A stretch of 64,000 nucleotides of DNA from Mycolicibacterium brumae (GCF_025215495.1 NZ_CP104302.1:434001-498000), one strand, 5' to 3'; positions 53,689 to 62,393 are shown, counted from the first letter of the stretch. The notes: a model not told the origin generated them from the sequence alone. Translations and numbers: made by a program.

Positions 53689-55244
53689 CCCGCCCGGCCA
53701 AGTCGGACGTGTATGTGATGGACATTGCGCCGCTGGGGGCGTTGGCCGACGAACTCGACGCCTGCATCACCACCGCTCTGGAGTCCTCCTCGAACGTGCA
53801 CAACACGATCTACAACTTCGACTGGGACGGCGCGGCCCACGACGCCGCACTGATCCGCGCGGACCGTCAGATCGCCGAGGACCACACCATGCTCACAGCG
53901 ATGGGCGACCTCCGCGACGCGCAACGCGACGGCGCAACGACGATGGGGCCGATGATCACCACGCTGCGCACCGAGGGGCAGGCGCTGGAAGCCGACGACT
54001 TCACCGTCGCCGAGGACTGGACGGTCACCGACGCGTGGCACTACGACGCCATGTGGTCGATGGCGCAGGCGTTCGGCCCGGCGACGGTCGAACTACTCAA
54101 GGCGAAGCAGGCCCAGCGCGCCAACGACGCGAAAACTGCCACCGCGCGGCTGCAGCCGCTGGCCGACGAACTCGGCGCGGCCGACCGTAAGACCCGGGCG
54201 GGCGTCGTCAAAGCCACCGAGGCGCTGAACCTGTCCATCGGCCGGGCGCCGACGACAGCCAGCGACGGCAAGAAGAACGGCCCGACCATCCAGCTCGTCG
54301 ACAACGAAACGCCAGCCGACGGGGACCAGCCGCCCGCCAACCCCACGGTGAACGGCGATGGGACGAAGCCCACCACGGAGACCGAAGGTGTCGATCTGGA
54401 CGCCACGATCCCTGGGACGGGCATCAAGATCGGCGGCGACGGCAAGTCGCACCACCCGTATCTCAACGGAGTGCTCAACCCGCTTGACACCGACGACGGC
54501 ACCCGCCCGATCCCGACGGGGACCGCCGTCGGTTCCGACGGCAAGCAGTACGCCTTCTATAGTCAGCCGCCGTACATGGTGCCCGGCCCCGACGGCAAAC
54601 TGGTGAAGAACAACAGTTTCGTCACGCCGAACTCCGCGATCGTCGACCTCGCGGACCCGTCGAAGATCATCGGACACGCCCCAGTGGCCCAGGCCAGCGG
54701 TGTCTATGACCCCGCCACAAACCGCATGTACGTCGTCGGCAACCCTGGCGACGGGCATGGTCGGGATCGGGAAATGTGGAGATCCGCGCCGATCGACCAC
54801 AACAATCCCAATGGCTGGGCAAGCGGCCCGTGGGAGCGGGTTCCTGGAGCAGTGCTGTCAGGCGACCGTGAGAACCAGATCATCGGCCTGAAAGGCGGCG
54901 GATACATGCTTGTCGGAGCCGAGAATGGCGGCCCAGTCACCGCCGTCGCAGCGGCAACTCCACAGGGGCTCATCGGCCAGACAGGGGGGCAGGTCGTGGT
55001 GACAAACGACGCTGCGGGGTTGATTGGCGCTTACGGCCCCACCGTCGTCACCGACCAGTTCAATCCCGCTACGGGCGTCGACACGATCACACTGCGCACC
55101 AGCCAGTACGCCCTCCCTGACGCCCCAGTAAACCCAGTGACCCATGAACAGGACTACGACCCACGAACCGCCATTTCGACTTTCAGCGTCACCCAGCCCC
55201 CACCACCGCCACCTGCTCCCGAGCTGACGCAAGCGCCGCAGTAA
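53685..55244 (+). CDS. Large type VII secretion substrate with beta-rich C-terminal domain
   Basis: 519 residues, coupled to the EspC-like gene. N-terminal helices (about 1-190) include FDWDGAAHDAALIRADRQIA, a WxG-like turn, and long Ala-rich helices. A Pro/Thr linker (about 190-250) leads to a beta-rich, Gly/Asn/Asp-rich domain (YLNGVLNPLDTDDGTRP, GVYDPATNRMYVVGNPGD) with no catalytic motif recognised, ending in a Pro-rich tail. It resembles mobile-element ESX substrates or polymorphic toxins with unknown tip. Confidence 0.7.
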   Translation: MTRPAKSDVYVMDIAPLGALADELDACITTALESSSNVHNTIYNFDWDGAAHDAALIRADRQIAEDHTMLTAMGDLRDAQRDGATTMGPMITTLRTEGQALEADDFTVAEDWTVTDAWHYDAMWSMAQAFGPATVELLKAKQAQRANDAKTATARLQPLADELGAADRKTRAGVVKATEALNLSIGRAPTTASDGKKNGPTIQLVDNETPADGDQPPANPTVNGDGTKPTTETEGVDLDATIPGTGIKIGGDGKSHHPYLNGVLNPLDTDDGTRPIPTGTAVGSDGKQYAFYSQPPYMVPGPDGKLVKNNSFVTPNSAIVDLADPSKIIGHAPVAQASGVYDPATNRMYVVGNPGDGHGRDREMWRSAPIDHNNPNGWASGPWERVPGAVLSGDRENQIIGLKGGGYMLVGAENGGPVTAVAAATPQGLIGQTGGQVVVTNDAAGLIGAYGPTVVTDQFNPATGVDTITLRTSQYALPDAPVNPVTHEQDYDPRTAISTFSVTQPPPPPPAPELTQAPQ

Positions 55245-55276
55245 CGCCACCGACAACTCCGACCGATGAAGGAAAC

Positions 55277-55810
55277 ATGAGCATCACGAACCAGCGCTTG
55301 GCCGCGCCCACCGTCGGGGCGGGGTTCCTAGTAATTGCCTGCGCGTTGTGCCCTACCGCTACGGCGCAGCCACCAGGGTTCCCCGATCTCAGCGGATACG
55401 CTGACGTCACCCAAGACTTTACGTCTAGCAACGGACGCGAAAAGGTCGTTACTTTCGCCCCAGCAGACGGCGTTCAATGTGGATTCGGGATGCCTGCCGA
55501 ACTAGCTCCAGGTCGCCAGGCGGTCAACTGCTACGGAACATTGCCTGGCCTGCAGAACATCCCAATCGGTGGGAGCGCGAACGGAGATTGTGATCTGGGG
55601 ACAGTTCGAACTGGTCCCAGCTCGATCCTGCACTACCGAGGGCGCTGCTCTGGCCCGACGGGCGCGAAGGTCCTTCAGCTGGGCCAGAAGGTTTCGTACG
55701 GATACATCACCTGCGGTGTCGCACCTGGCGGAATAACTGCTTGCCTCGATACCACCGACGGACAGGATCACGGCTTCGTCCTCGACCCCGCTGGTTCCTG
55801 GACCTTCTAA
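55277..55810 (+). CDS. Secreted Cys-rich protein (177 residues)
   Basis: A Sec signal peptide (about 8-31) ends TAQ. The mature part has FPDLSGYADVTQDFTSSNGR and six Cys (VQCGF, VNCYG, GDCDL, GRCSG, ITCGV, TACLD), fitting three disulfides, as in mycobacterial secreted proteins of unknown role. It lies 32 bp after the large substrate and may be its partner or immunity factor. Confidence 0.75.
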   Translation: MSITNQRLAAPTVGAGFLVIACALCPTATAQPPGFPDLSGYADVTQDFTSSNGREKVVTFAPADGVQCGFGMPAELAPGRQAVNCYGTLPGLQNIPIGGSANGDCDLGTVRTGPSSILHYRGRCSGPTGAKVLQLGQKVSYGYITCGVAPGGITACLDTTDGQDHGFVLDPAGSWTF

Positions 55811-55824
55811 CAATCTGGCCACCG

Positions 55825-56196
55825 ATGCTTCACGACCTCGCCGACCTGCACCCGTTGCTGTTGCAGGGGCTGCGGACCGGCGTCGTTCCGTCGTCCGCCG
55901 AGATCGCTGAGGCGACGGGCAAGACGCTCGCCGAGGTCGAGCGCATCCTCGAAGCACCCGACGACGACGAAACCGACGAGGACGACGCCGAGCCGGAGGA
56001 CCCCGACGCGCAGCAGTTCCGCGATCGCTACCACTGGCTCGTCGAGCAGCGCTGCGCTGGGTGGCTGGAAGAGCACGACGACTACCGAGAGGTTCCCGAC
56101 GGCGTCCGCCGCCGGATCGAAGCCGACTGCAACGATTCGATCCAGTACCAGTGGCGACAGCACCTGGCCGCGCGCAGGGAGCGCGACGAGGACTGA
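55825..56196 (+). CDS. Hypothetical acidic protein (123 residues)
   Basis: ATG 55825, MLHDLADLHPLLLQGLRTGV, with an acidic middle (DDDETDEDDAEPEDPD) and a helical C-terminus. VPSSAEIAEATGKTLAEVER may be an HTH. A family 3' repeat follows its stop by 5 bases. Confidence 0.65.
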   Translation: MLHDLADLHPLLLQGLRTGVVPSSAEIAEATGKTLAEVERILEAPDDDETDEDDAEPEDPDAQQFRDRYHWLVEQRCAGWLEEHDDYREVPDGVRRRIEADCNDSIQYQWRQHLAARRERDED

Positions 56197-56201
56197 CCCC
56201 C

Positions 56202-56238
56202 GCACCGCTCTCCAGCACTCCAGCGCGAGCCCAGGTGC
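56202..56238 (+). repeat. 3' hairpin-bounded repeat
   Basis: 37 nt, GCACC/GGTGC arms, five bases after the stop of 55825-56196. Interior GCTCTCCAGCACTCCAG then GCGAGCCCA. Confidence 0.65.
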
Positions 56239-56256
56239 CTACCGCCAGTCCACCGA

Positions 56257-56279
56257 CACCACGTCGTTGAGCCCTGGTG
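56257..56279 (-). repeat. Short CACCA/TGGTG hairpin repeat
   Basis: CACCA/TGGTG arms and the core AGGGCTCA in minus sense, five bases after the stop of the gene at 56285, similar to 44118-44136. Confidence 0.5.
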
Positions 56280-56284
56280 CGCGG

Positions 56285-56722
56285 TCACCGCTGGGCGGCG
56301 CGTGCGGCGGCTACGCTCCTGGCGAGTTGCTGGGCCAGACCGTCGGCCTCGTCGAGCGACAGCGACCAGCTCATCGTGACGCCGCTCTCGGAGCCGTCCG
56401 CGTGGCTGGTTGCCAGAGAGCGGATGCGGACGGTCGTGTCTGGCGCGGTGCTTTCGACGGTTGCCGATAAGGGGCCGCGCCCGTTGACGGGCGGGAGCGT
56501 TTCCCAGTCGATCCTGTCGCCGGGCTCGCGGCCGAAGACGGGGACGACCTTTCCTTCGCGGTTGAGCGCACCGGCGTACCCCTGCGCCCTGTCCGGCAGC
56601 GGCGCGCGGATGCCAGGGTTGTCGTGGACGACCACGGCCAGCGCCGCCACGACGGGGCGCCCGTTCTCGGTGCGGATTCCAGGGGCGATGCTCGACATGG
56701 CGGTGATGCTGTATTCGGTCAT
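56285..56722 (-). CDS. Hypothetical protein (145 residues)
   Basis: MTEYSITAMSSIAPGIRTEN, GRPVVAALAVVVHDNPG and SWSLSLDEADGLAQQLARSV; a beta-rich body with a helical end, no domain recognised. CGAAAGGCAGC precedes ATG 56722. Upstream, 56723-57828 is a 1.1-kb stretch without a convincing gene (repeats, hairpins and the iteron region). Confidence 0.65.
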   Translation of the reverse strand: MTEYSITAMSSIAPGIRTENGRPVVAALAVVVHDNPGIRAPLPDRAQGYAGALNREGKVVPVFGREPGDRIDWETLPPVNGRGPLSATVESTAPDTTVRIRSLATSHADGSESGVTMSWSLSLDEADGLAQQLARSVAAARAAQR

Positions 56723-56826
56723 GGTGCTGCCTTTCGGTTCGATGTTCGCGGCTCGCCGGACGGCGGTGAGGTCACCATGCCCCCTGGGAGTCCCGATCAT
56801 CGAGCGCGGCGCGGTCAGCAAGAAGA

Positions 56827-56864
56827 GCACCGTGGGCCGTGCCGGACGGAGTGGGGTGTGGTGC
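56827..56864 (-). repeat. 3' hairpin-bounded repeat
   Basis: 38 nt, GCACC/GGTGC arms, interior ACACCCCACTCCGTCCGGCA then CGGCCCAC in minus sense. No minus-strand gene that I recognise ends just before it; one may be missing or undetected. Confidence 0.6.
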
Positions 56865-56906
56865 GTGGATTCCTGTCCACCCACGGCCAGCAGGTAAGGG
56901 CACAAC

Positions 56907-56939
56907 CGCTCCGCGCTGCTCCGCGCGGAGCGCGGAGCG
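56907..56939. repeat. Strong GC hairpin
   Basis: CGCTCCGCG (56907-56915) and CGCGGAGCG (56931-56939) are complementary around an inner palindrome CTCCGC-GCGGAG, in the gene-free stretch before the iteron region. It could be a terminator, a nick site or a repeat; there is no T run. Confidence 0.55.
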
Positions 56940-57116
56940 GATGGGCACCACCACGGCTTCCACCCACACATGCAGATCCAACAACCGCGTGCGCGATGCT
57001 CACGACCAACCACGCGGATCGCTTGCGGATCGCGCATGGGCATGAGGATTCCGACGCCGGCCTGTTGATACCGCATCAACTCGTGGACGGTGTTTCGGGG
57101 TGAATCGCGGCGGTGA

Positions 57117-57482
57117 TGCTCACTCTGCTCATCCGATGAGCACGGAAGTGAGCAGCCGCATCTCCGCATTTACGCAGCTCAGAGACATTTTCGCTACCAA
57201 AAGTGAGCAGAATGAGCAGAATGAGCAAAGTGAGCAACCGCCCCGCGTGAGACGCTCAACGCGGCGGGGGGGGCATAGAGGGATAACGTAATACATAGAT
57301 AAGCTAAGTAAAGGTTTCTTCGTTTAAGGGACTACGCCAAGCCGCGTCTCCGAACCCCCGTTGCTCACTCTGCTCATTCTGCTCACTTTGCTCATTCTGG
57401 AGCGGAGAAATGCTCTTTGAGCTGCGCGTATGCCACCGCCGAGTTGCTCACTTCCGTGCTCATCGGATGAGCAGAGTGAGCA
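57117..57482. other. Candidate replication origin or partition site: inverted repeats and iterons
   Basis: A perfect 38-bp inverted repeat (57117-57154 and 57445-57482) brackets two inner blocks of four TGAGCA iterons with 9-bp period (57200-57238 and the inverted 57360-57398). Each 38-bp arm has four more TGAGCA or TGCTCA units, giving sixteen. The centre (about 57276-57330) is distinctly AT-rich in a GC-rich genome. The P-loop ATPase and HTH genes lie just downstream. The layout fits an iteron origin; a centromere or regulatory array is the alternative. Confidence 0.6.
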
Positions 57483-57493
57483 CCTCGCTCCAG

Positions 57494-57517
57494 CACCACC
57501 CACGAGCCCCGGTGGTG
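57494..57517 (+). repeat. Short CACCAC/GTGGTG repeat beside the iteron region
   Basis: Six-base complementary arms with CCACGAGCCCC inside, a reduced form of the 3' repeat family. Confidence 0.45.
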
Positions 57518-57828
57518 TCCCCGCCGTGATCGACATTGGCGCGGAGGTGGCCCGCCGCGATGAACCGCGGAGCGTCCCGCACCATGCCCGTCGACCGCTC
57601 CAGGGGCCCGCTTGAACGAGCCCTAATGTGATCCTCGCCACATCAAATCTCACATATGCGTTACGGTGCATGGATATTTGCTACATGTTGAAATCTCATA
57701 ACCACACTACAAGTGGTCACGTTTCTGAGCGATCAGCGTTACGGCTTATTTTCCCTGGTTAAAACGGTGAGTCATAGGGGTGCAACGCTTCGGCGCGTTT
57801 ATGCAATAGAAGAGCTAACGTCTTTGCC
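57518..57828 (+). promoter_or_regulatory. AT-richer upstream region of the HTH gene
   Basis: 311 bp without a gene. It is poorer in GC than its surroundings and contains ACCAC/GTGGT arms near 57701-57717 and two GTTACGG copies (57662, 57739). Probably carries the promoter and operators of the replication-type gene cluster; no specific box can be assigned. Confidence 0.4.
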
Positions 57829-58095
57829 ATGACGACCGAAACCTCCCCTCGAACCCGCGCCCGCGCCGTTCGCATCGCCCCCAGCGGGCTGTGGACTACG
57901 GGTGCTGTCAGCGTGCGCTGCGGCGTCCCTTTGCGGACTGTGCAGCATGCGATCACCAGCGGGCGACTGCCCGCGTACACCGTGGACACCCCGCAGGGAG
58001 CCATCTACGCGGTGAGGCCCGCCGATGCGCGGGCGTTGTGGGGCGAGATCCCCGACCTTGACCTGCCTGCCCCCACCGAGCTGGCGACGGCCTGA
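57829..58095 (+). CDS. HTH (MerR/excisionase-like) protein (88 residues)
   Basis: The unit LWTTGAVSVRCGVPLRTVQH then AITSGRLPAYTVDTPQGAIY follows the helix-turn-helix plus wing of excisionase/MerR-type DNA-binding proteins. Placed between the iteron region and the ATPase, it may be a replication regulator, a recombination directionality factor or both. Confidence 0.75.
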   Translation: MTTETSPRTRARAVRIAPSGLWTTGAVSVRCGVPLRTVQHAITSGRLPAYTVDTPQGAIYAVRPADARALWGEIPDLDLPAPTELATA

Positions 58096-58155
58096 CAAAG
58101 CGAAACGCCCCGGGATTGCGGCCCGAGGCGCTTCCGATTCCCCGAGAGGAACCCC

Positions 58156-59838
58156 ATGTACGACCCAAAGACTACCGGAACTGGCGCGGACGACGGCCCC
58201 CCGAACCCCTACGGCGTCGCGCCGCTCGGCGACGACCTCGCCGAGATCGAGGCGGGCTTCTGGTCGGCGACCCCAGAACTGTCCCTGATCTGCGCTACAG
58301 CGCACCGCCGCGACGTGGGCCGCTGGGCTCTGCTCGGTGCCGTGCTGGCGAACCTCATCTCCTGGTTGCCGCCCTATGTGATGCTGACCGACCGCGACGG
58401 CACCCAGCACATCGCCAGCGCTGGATCGCTGAACCTGTTCGTCCATCTGATCGGCGACTCCGGCGACGGCAAGACCCGGGTGCTGAACGTGGCCCGCGAG
58501 CTGCTCCCCCCGAACGCCGATCGCTACGGCAGCGAGTCCGGGTCGGGGGCCGACCTGCTCAGCTCTGGCACGGGCGAAGGGCTCCTCAAGCACTTCGTCA
58601 GCTCGCGGAGCGTGACCGATCCCGCCACCAAGGAAACGTCGGAGGTGATGACGCAGCGCACCGACGTGGCCGTGCTCCACATCGACGAGGTCTCGACCTA
58701 CCTGAGCGAGCTGTCGCGCACGGGAAGCAAGACCGCGGGAATCCTCACATCGCTGTGGTCGGGACAGCTCACCGGCTCCAACACGGGCGGAAAGGACAGC
58801 CGCACAAAACTGCCCGCCCACGCGGCCAGGGTGTGTGTGGTGATGCTCGCGCAGCCTGGTCTGTGCGAAGGTCTGTTCACCGACGAGTTGGTGGCAGGTG
58901 GCACCCCGCAGCGCCCGCTCTGGCTCCCTGGCTACGACTGGTCGCCGTGCCCGGTGACCGCCGCCCCCACGGGAGTCGCGCTCGCCTCGCCGCAGAAATG
59001 CTGGCAGCAGCTCCCGCAGTCGATGCACCCGCAGCCGTCGGTGACACCACCAGCTGCGCCCGCAGGCGCTCCGCAGGTCGGCGGAACGGCGGCTCCGACC
59101 CCAAACGCACCGCAGATCAACACGCTGCCGCCCGAACTCCAGTTCCCGCGTCCAGCACGTTCCCCAGAGGAGGCGGTGTGGATCAAGCAGCCGCCCGCCG
59201 CCCGCGCGGAGATCGCCGCGCTGGACGCGGCCATGCGGGCGCAGCGCCTGAGCCCAGCCCAGAAGGCGGCACTGAGCCCCGAGGAGCGCGAGGCTCGAAA
59301 GGCGCTGGCGATCCAGAAGCACGCCATCCTGACCCGCCTGAAGATCACCGTCGCACTCGGCCTGCTGCACGGTCGTTCCGACATGCAGCCCGCCGACCTC
59401 GACTGGACGCTCACCGAGCCCGTCATGCGGGTGAACCTCGGGATGCTGAGCTACCTGTGGATCGAGGGGCAGGCCGCCCGTGCCGTGGCGGCGCATCAGC
59501 GCGGCACCGAGCGCGGCGCTGAGTGGCTGGCGGAGCAGGAGGCTCGTCGCAACCCCGTGCGCAAGGTGATGCTGACGATCTGGCGCAAGCACCGTGATGT
59601 CGGGCCGCGCAGCTCGGGCTGGCACAACCGATGGATTTCCACCGACATGCGTCAGCACATCAGGCCCGCGAGGGCGCTCGGGTTGGAGGAAGGCTGGTTC
59701 CAGGTGACATCAGCCAAGGAGTACGGCGCGCTCGACCCAGAAACCGGCGAGGAACTCGGCCCACCGAAGGTCGGAGAGTCCACCCGCGCCGACCTTCGGG
59801 AGTGCGAGCGGCTCCGCGCGCAGGGCGTGGGGGTCTGA
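58156..59838 (+). CDS. P-loop ATPase of plasmid replication type (DUF3987-like)
   Basis: 560 residues. Walker A GDSGDGKTR (100-108) and Walker B VAVLHIDEVS (171-180), with an N-terminal segment (RRDVGRWALLGAVLANLISW) and a second conserved block SLWSGQLTGSNTGGKDSRTK, as in DUF3987/primase-helicase-like proteins of actinobacterial plasmids. A Pro/Ala-rich insertion (about 285-330) precedes a helical C-terminus. Likely replication helicase or primase helper acting near the iteron region. Confidence 0.82.
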   Translation: MYDPKTTGTGADDGPPNPYGVAPLGDDLAEIEAGFWSATPELSLICATAHRRDVGRWALLGAVLANLISWLPPYVMLTDRDGTQHIASAGSLNLFVHLIGDSGDGKTRVLNVARELLPPNADRYGSESGSGADLLSSGTGEGLLKHFVSSRSVTDPATKETSEVMTQRTDVAVLHIDEVSTYLSELSRTGSKTAGILTSLWSGQLTGSNTGGKDSRTKLPAHAARVCVVMLAQPGLCEGLFTDELVAGGTPQRPLWLPGYDWSPCPVTAAPTGVALASPQKCWQQLPQSMHPQPSVTPPAAPAGAPQVGGTAAPTPNAPQINTLPPELQFPRPARSPEEAVWIKQPPAARAEIAALDAAMRAQRLSPAQKAALSPEEREARKALAIQKHAILTRLKITVALGLLHGRSDMQPADLDWTLTEPVMRVNLGMLSYLWIEGQAARAVAAHQRGTERGAEWLAEQEARRNPVRKVMLTIWRKHRDVGPRSSGWHNRWISTDMRQHIRPARALGLEEGWFQVTSAKEYGALDPETGEELGPPKVGESTRADLRECERLRAQGVGV

Positions 59839-59839
59839 C

Positions 59840-60124
59840 ATGGACGACATCGCACGCACCGGACCGATCACCGTCACCCCGTTCGTCGCTTGGCCTGGCG
59901 CGGTGATCGTGCGCTGGCGGCACTACGAACCGTTGTTGTACGGCGTTCTGCGCAACCGCATCCCGATCCCACTGCGCCACTGGGACACCGGCCACAACGG
60001 CTGGGTCGTGAGTCCCGAAGCCGTGCCGCTGCTCCGTGAGGGGCTGGAGCCGTGGGGAGACGCCGTGATTTGGGGCCGCATGGACGGCGAGCCCAAGACC
60101 GAGAGGAAGAAGAAGAAGCGATGA
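59840..60124 (+). CDS. Hypothetical basic-tailed protein (94 residues)
   Basis: MDDIARTGPITVTPFVAWPG and a Lys/Arg-rich end (KTERKKKKR). No domain. The ATG is one base after the ATPase stop, and its own stop overlaps the next ATG by 4 nt. Confidence 0.65.
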   Translation: MDDIARTGPITVTPFVAWPGAVIVRWRHYEPLLYGVLRNRIPIPLRHWDTGHNGWVVSPEAVPLLREGLEPWGDAVIWGRMDGEPKTERKKKKR

Positions 60125-61239
60125 GCACCGTCGAAGAACACCGCCGGGGCATCCTCCGCGAGCTGTTGATCCGTGGTGGGACGATGCCCGTGCCAACGGA
60201 GATGAGCGTCGAGCTGGTGGACGGTCTGGGCCTGCTCACGCGCCACGACCAGGTGCGCGAGGACGGCCACACGCTGCGCCTCGTCAACCCGCCGCGCATC
60301 CAAGACCTCGACGCCGACGACCGCGCGACGGCGCTGCTCGTCATGCAGCGTGTGCTGATCGGAGCCGAGGGAAAGCCACGCGGGATCGGGGACGGAGCCG
60401 GACAGCTCGCCGAGCTGCTCGGCGACAAGCAGCGGGCCGCGCGCGTGCACCGCGCGGCGATGTCCGCGCTGACCGAGGACGGACTCGTCCGCGCCGCCGA
60501 CGGACGGGTCACCGACACTTCCGGGCCGCTGCACCGGCAAGGGCGATCAGCGGCGCCGACGACGGTGACGGCACTGGAGCCGAGCACCCCGACCCCCGTG
60601 GAGCCCGCGCCGGTCGCACCGAAGCCCGCGCCGGTCGTCAAGCAGGCGACGGTGGAGAAGCCGGTGGCCGTCGTCGTGGAGAAGGCAGCCGCGCCGGTCG
60701 TCAAGCAGCCGCCGACCCCCGTCACCCCGCAGCCGGTGGCCGCGCCGACCACGACCGCGCTCATCCCGTCCCGCGCCGAGGCGACCCTGGAGCGGATCGC
60801 CGACGCCCTGGAGCGGAGCACCGTGCTCCAAGCCGACACCGCTGGGCGCGTCGGCATGGGCTCCGAGGTTCAGTACAGCGCGGACGCTGCACGCCTCGCG
60901 CTCGCGCAGCATGTGGCCGTCCTGATCGGCGCCCACGGGCCGATCACCCGCAGCGAGCTGACCGCTAACCGGCTTTCGAAAGCGCAGAGGGATACAGCCA
61001 GCGCAGCTCTAGCGTACGCGGTTGGAGTTGGTGCGCTCCGGCTCTCGCATCGGCGTTATCACCTCGTCGATGCGTCGAGGTTGGGATGGACGCCGGGCGG
61101 TTTCGAGCAGGCCGTCGCCGAGCAGAGGGCAGCCGCTCAGATGCGCGCGAAGGCGCTCGCTGATCGGCAGGCGCGCGCTGACGCCGCGCTGGTGAACCGC
61201 GAGTCGGAGGCCGCGTTGCAGAGGGTGCTCGCACGATGA
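60121..61239 (+). CDS. Hypothetical protein with Pro/Val linker (372 residues)
   Basis: The start overlaps the previous stop (ATGA). The N-terminal half looks like a winged-helix (EEHRRGILRELLIRGGTMPV, LAELLGDKQRAARVHRAAMS), then a Pro/Val/Ala repeat region (PAPVAPKPAPVVKQ, VEKPVAVVVEKAAAPVVKQ) and a second helical unit (GAHGPITRSELTANRLSKAQ). A DNA-binding replication or partition role is possible. It overlaps the next gene by 4 nt. Confidence 0.65.
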   Translation: MSTVEEHRRGILRELLIRGGTMPVPTEMSVELVDGLGLLTRHDQVREDGHTLRLVNPPRIQDLDADDRATALLVMQRVLIGAEGKPRGIGDGAGQLAELLGDKQRAARVHRAAMSALTEDGLVRAADGRVTDTSGPLHRQGRSAAPTTVTALEPSTPTPVEPAPVAPKPAPVVKQATVEKPVAVVVEKAAAPVVKQPPTPVTPQPVAAPTTTALIPSRAEATLERIADALERSTVLQADTAGRVGMGSEVQYSADAARLALAQHVAVLIGAHGPITRSELTANRLSKAQRDTASAALAYAVGVGALRLSHRRYHLVDASRLGWTPGGFEQAVAEQRAAAQMRAKALADRQARADAALVNRESEAALQRVLAR

Positions 61240-62327
61240 CAGCAAACACGGGACGTGACGGAGTGGCGTCGGGGACAGACGCCATGATCACGGAGATGGA
61301 CACCAGCACCGAAGGAGCAGAGATGCCGAACGCCGAGACCGCACCGCGCTATGGGCGCGGGTTCTACGTCGCCTGGTTCGCACTCTTCACGTTGATCTCG
61401 ATGGCGCTCAACGGACTGCACGCCTACATCGCCATGCCCCGAGCGTGGGATGCGATGAACGACTCGATCCGCGGTTGGCTGGCGGTGTCGGGCGCGATGC
61501 CGACCTGGCTGGCCGTGACCGCCGTGGCCGTTTCGCAGATCCCGCCGGTGGCGCTGGCGTGCGCCACCAACGCGCTAGTGAAGCCCGACCCGCACACCAC
61601 GAGCGGGCGCGGCACGGCGGCGCGGAGCACGACGTGGACTATCGCCGGTGGAGCGTTCGTGCTGAGCGCGATCGCCATGACCGAGCTGACGCACATGCTG
61701 CTCGGCGTCCCGCTCTATGTCGCGGCGATTATGCCGATCATCGTGGACGTCAGCATCGTCGCCGCCGTGCTTCGCCTGGAGATCCGCCGCCGCGGACACG
61801 CTGAGGAAGCGCACGTTCCCGCCGATGCGTCACCGCAGGTGGGAGCCGTGGAGCAGACCGACGACGCACCCGTGAACCGCACCGTGACGCAGCCCCCAGC
61901 GCGCCGTGAGGCGTCGCAGAGCACCCCTGTGGAGCGCGCCACGGGCCGCGTCACAACGGCCCGCGAGACGCCCCAGGAGCGCTCCGTGGCGCACCGTGAT
62001 GCGAACCGCGGGGCATCGGTGACACGGCCCACGGCGCAGCAGAACCGCGTCGTGGTTCCCGATGACGTGGAGGCCGTGGCGCAGCGGATCGTGGAGCAGA
62101 CGACGATCACGCAGTCCGTCGAGGTGATCGGCGACGTGCTCACCCGCCACGCCGCCGGTGAGTCGCAGCGGCGGATCGCTGGGGCGACCAGCGTGTCGGC
62201 CAGCACGGTCGGGCGGATCGTCAACGCCGCAGCGGAAGTGCAGTACGCGGACGCCCTGGGCGGTGCCGAGGCCGACCAGGACAGCGACCAGCCCGACCCC
62301 GCGCGAGTCCTCGCCGCCGTCGGCTGA
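61236..62327 (+). CDS. DUF2637-like membrane protein with C-terminal HTH
   Basis: 363 residues. Four membrane helices (about 43-65, 80-105, 135-155, 158-178) as in DUF2637 proteins of actinobacterial integrative plasmids (Spd-like). A Thr/Arg/Gln-rich linker ends in an HTH (AAGESQRRIAGATSVSASTV, about 312-331). Such proteins are linked to plasmid spread. Coupled to the previous gene; a strong terminator follows. Confidence 0.78.
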   Translation: MTANTGRDGVASGTDAMITEMDTSTEGAEMPNAETAPRYGRGFYVAWFALFTLISMALNGLHAYIAMPRAWDAMNDSIRGWLAVSGAMPTWLAVTAVAVSQIPPVALACATNALVKPDPHTTSGRGTAARSTTWTIAGGAFVLSAIAMTELTHMLLGVPLYVAAIMPIIVDVSIVAAVLRLEIRRRGHAEEAHVPADASPQVGAVEQTDDAPVNRTVTQPPARREASQSTPVERATGRVTTARETPQERSVAHRDANRGASVTRPTAQQNRVVVPDDVEAVAQRIVEQTTITQSVEVIGDVLTRHAAGESQRRIAGATSVSASTVGRIVNAAAEVQYADALGGAEADQDSDQPDPARVLAAVG

Positions 62328-62346
62328 TCGCCGATACGCTCAACCC

Positions 62347-62382
62347 GAAGCCCCGCCACAATCCCCCCTGTGGCGGGGCTTC
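62347..62382 (+). terminator. Strong terminator after the replication-type operon
   Basis: A 14-bp perfect stem, GAAGCCCCGCCACA / TGTGGCGGGGCTTC, with an 8-nt loop ATCCCCCC, 20 bp after the stop at 62327. Confidence 0.88.
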
Positions 62383-62393
62383 TTCATGCGCGG

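Noticed and set aside
57270..57300. Sequence resembling the I-SceI homing site (GGGATAAC...GTAAT) in the AT-rich centre
   Set aside because: The central bases differ from the known site, and no homing endonuclease gene is near; chance similarity in an AT-rich stretch.
57117..57482. CRISPR-like array from the repeated TGAGCA units
   Set aside because: The units are 9-bp iterons in both orientations without unique spacers, and there are no cas genes.
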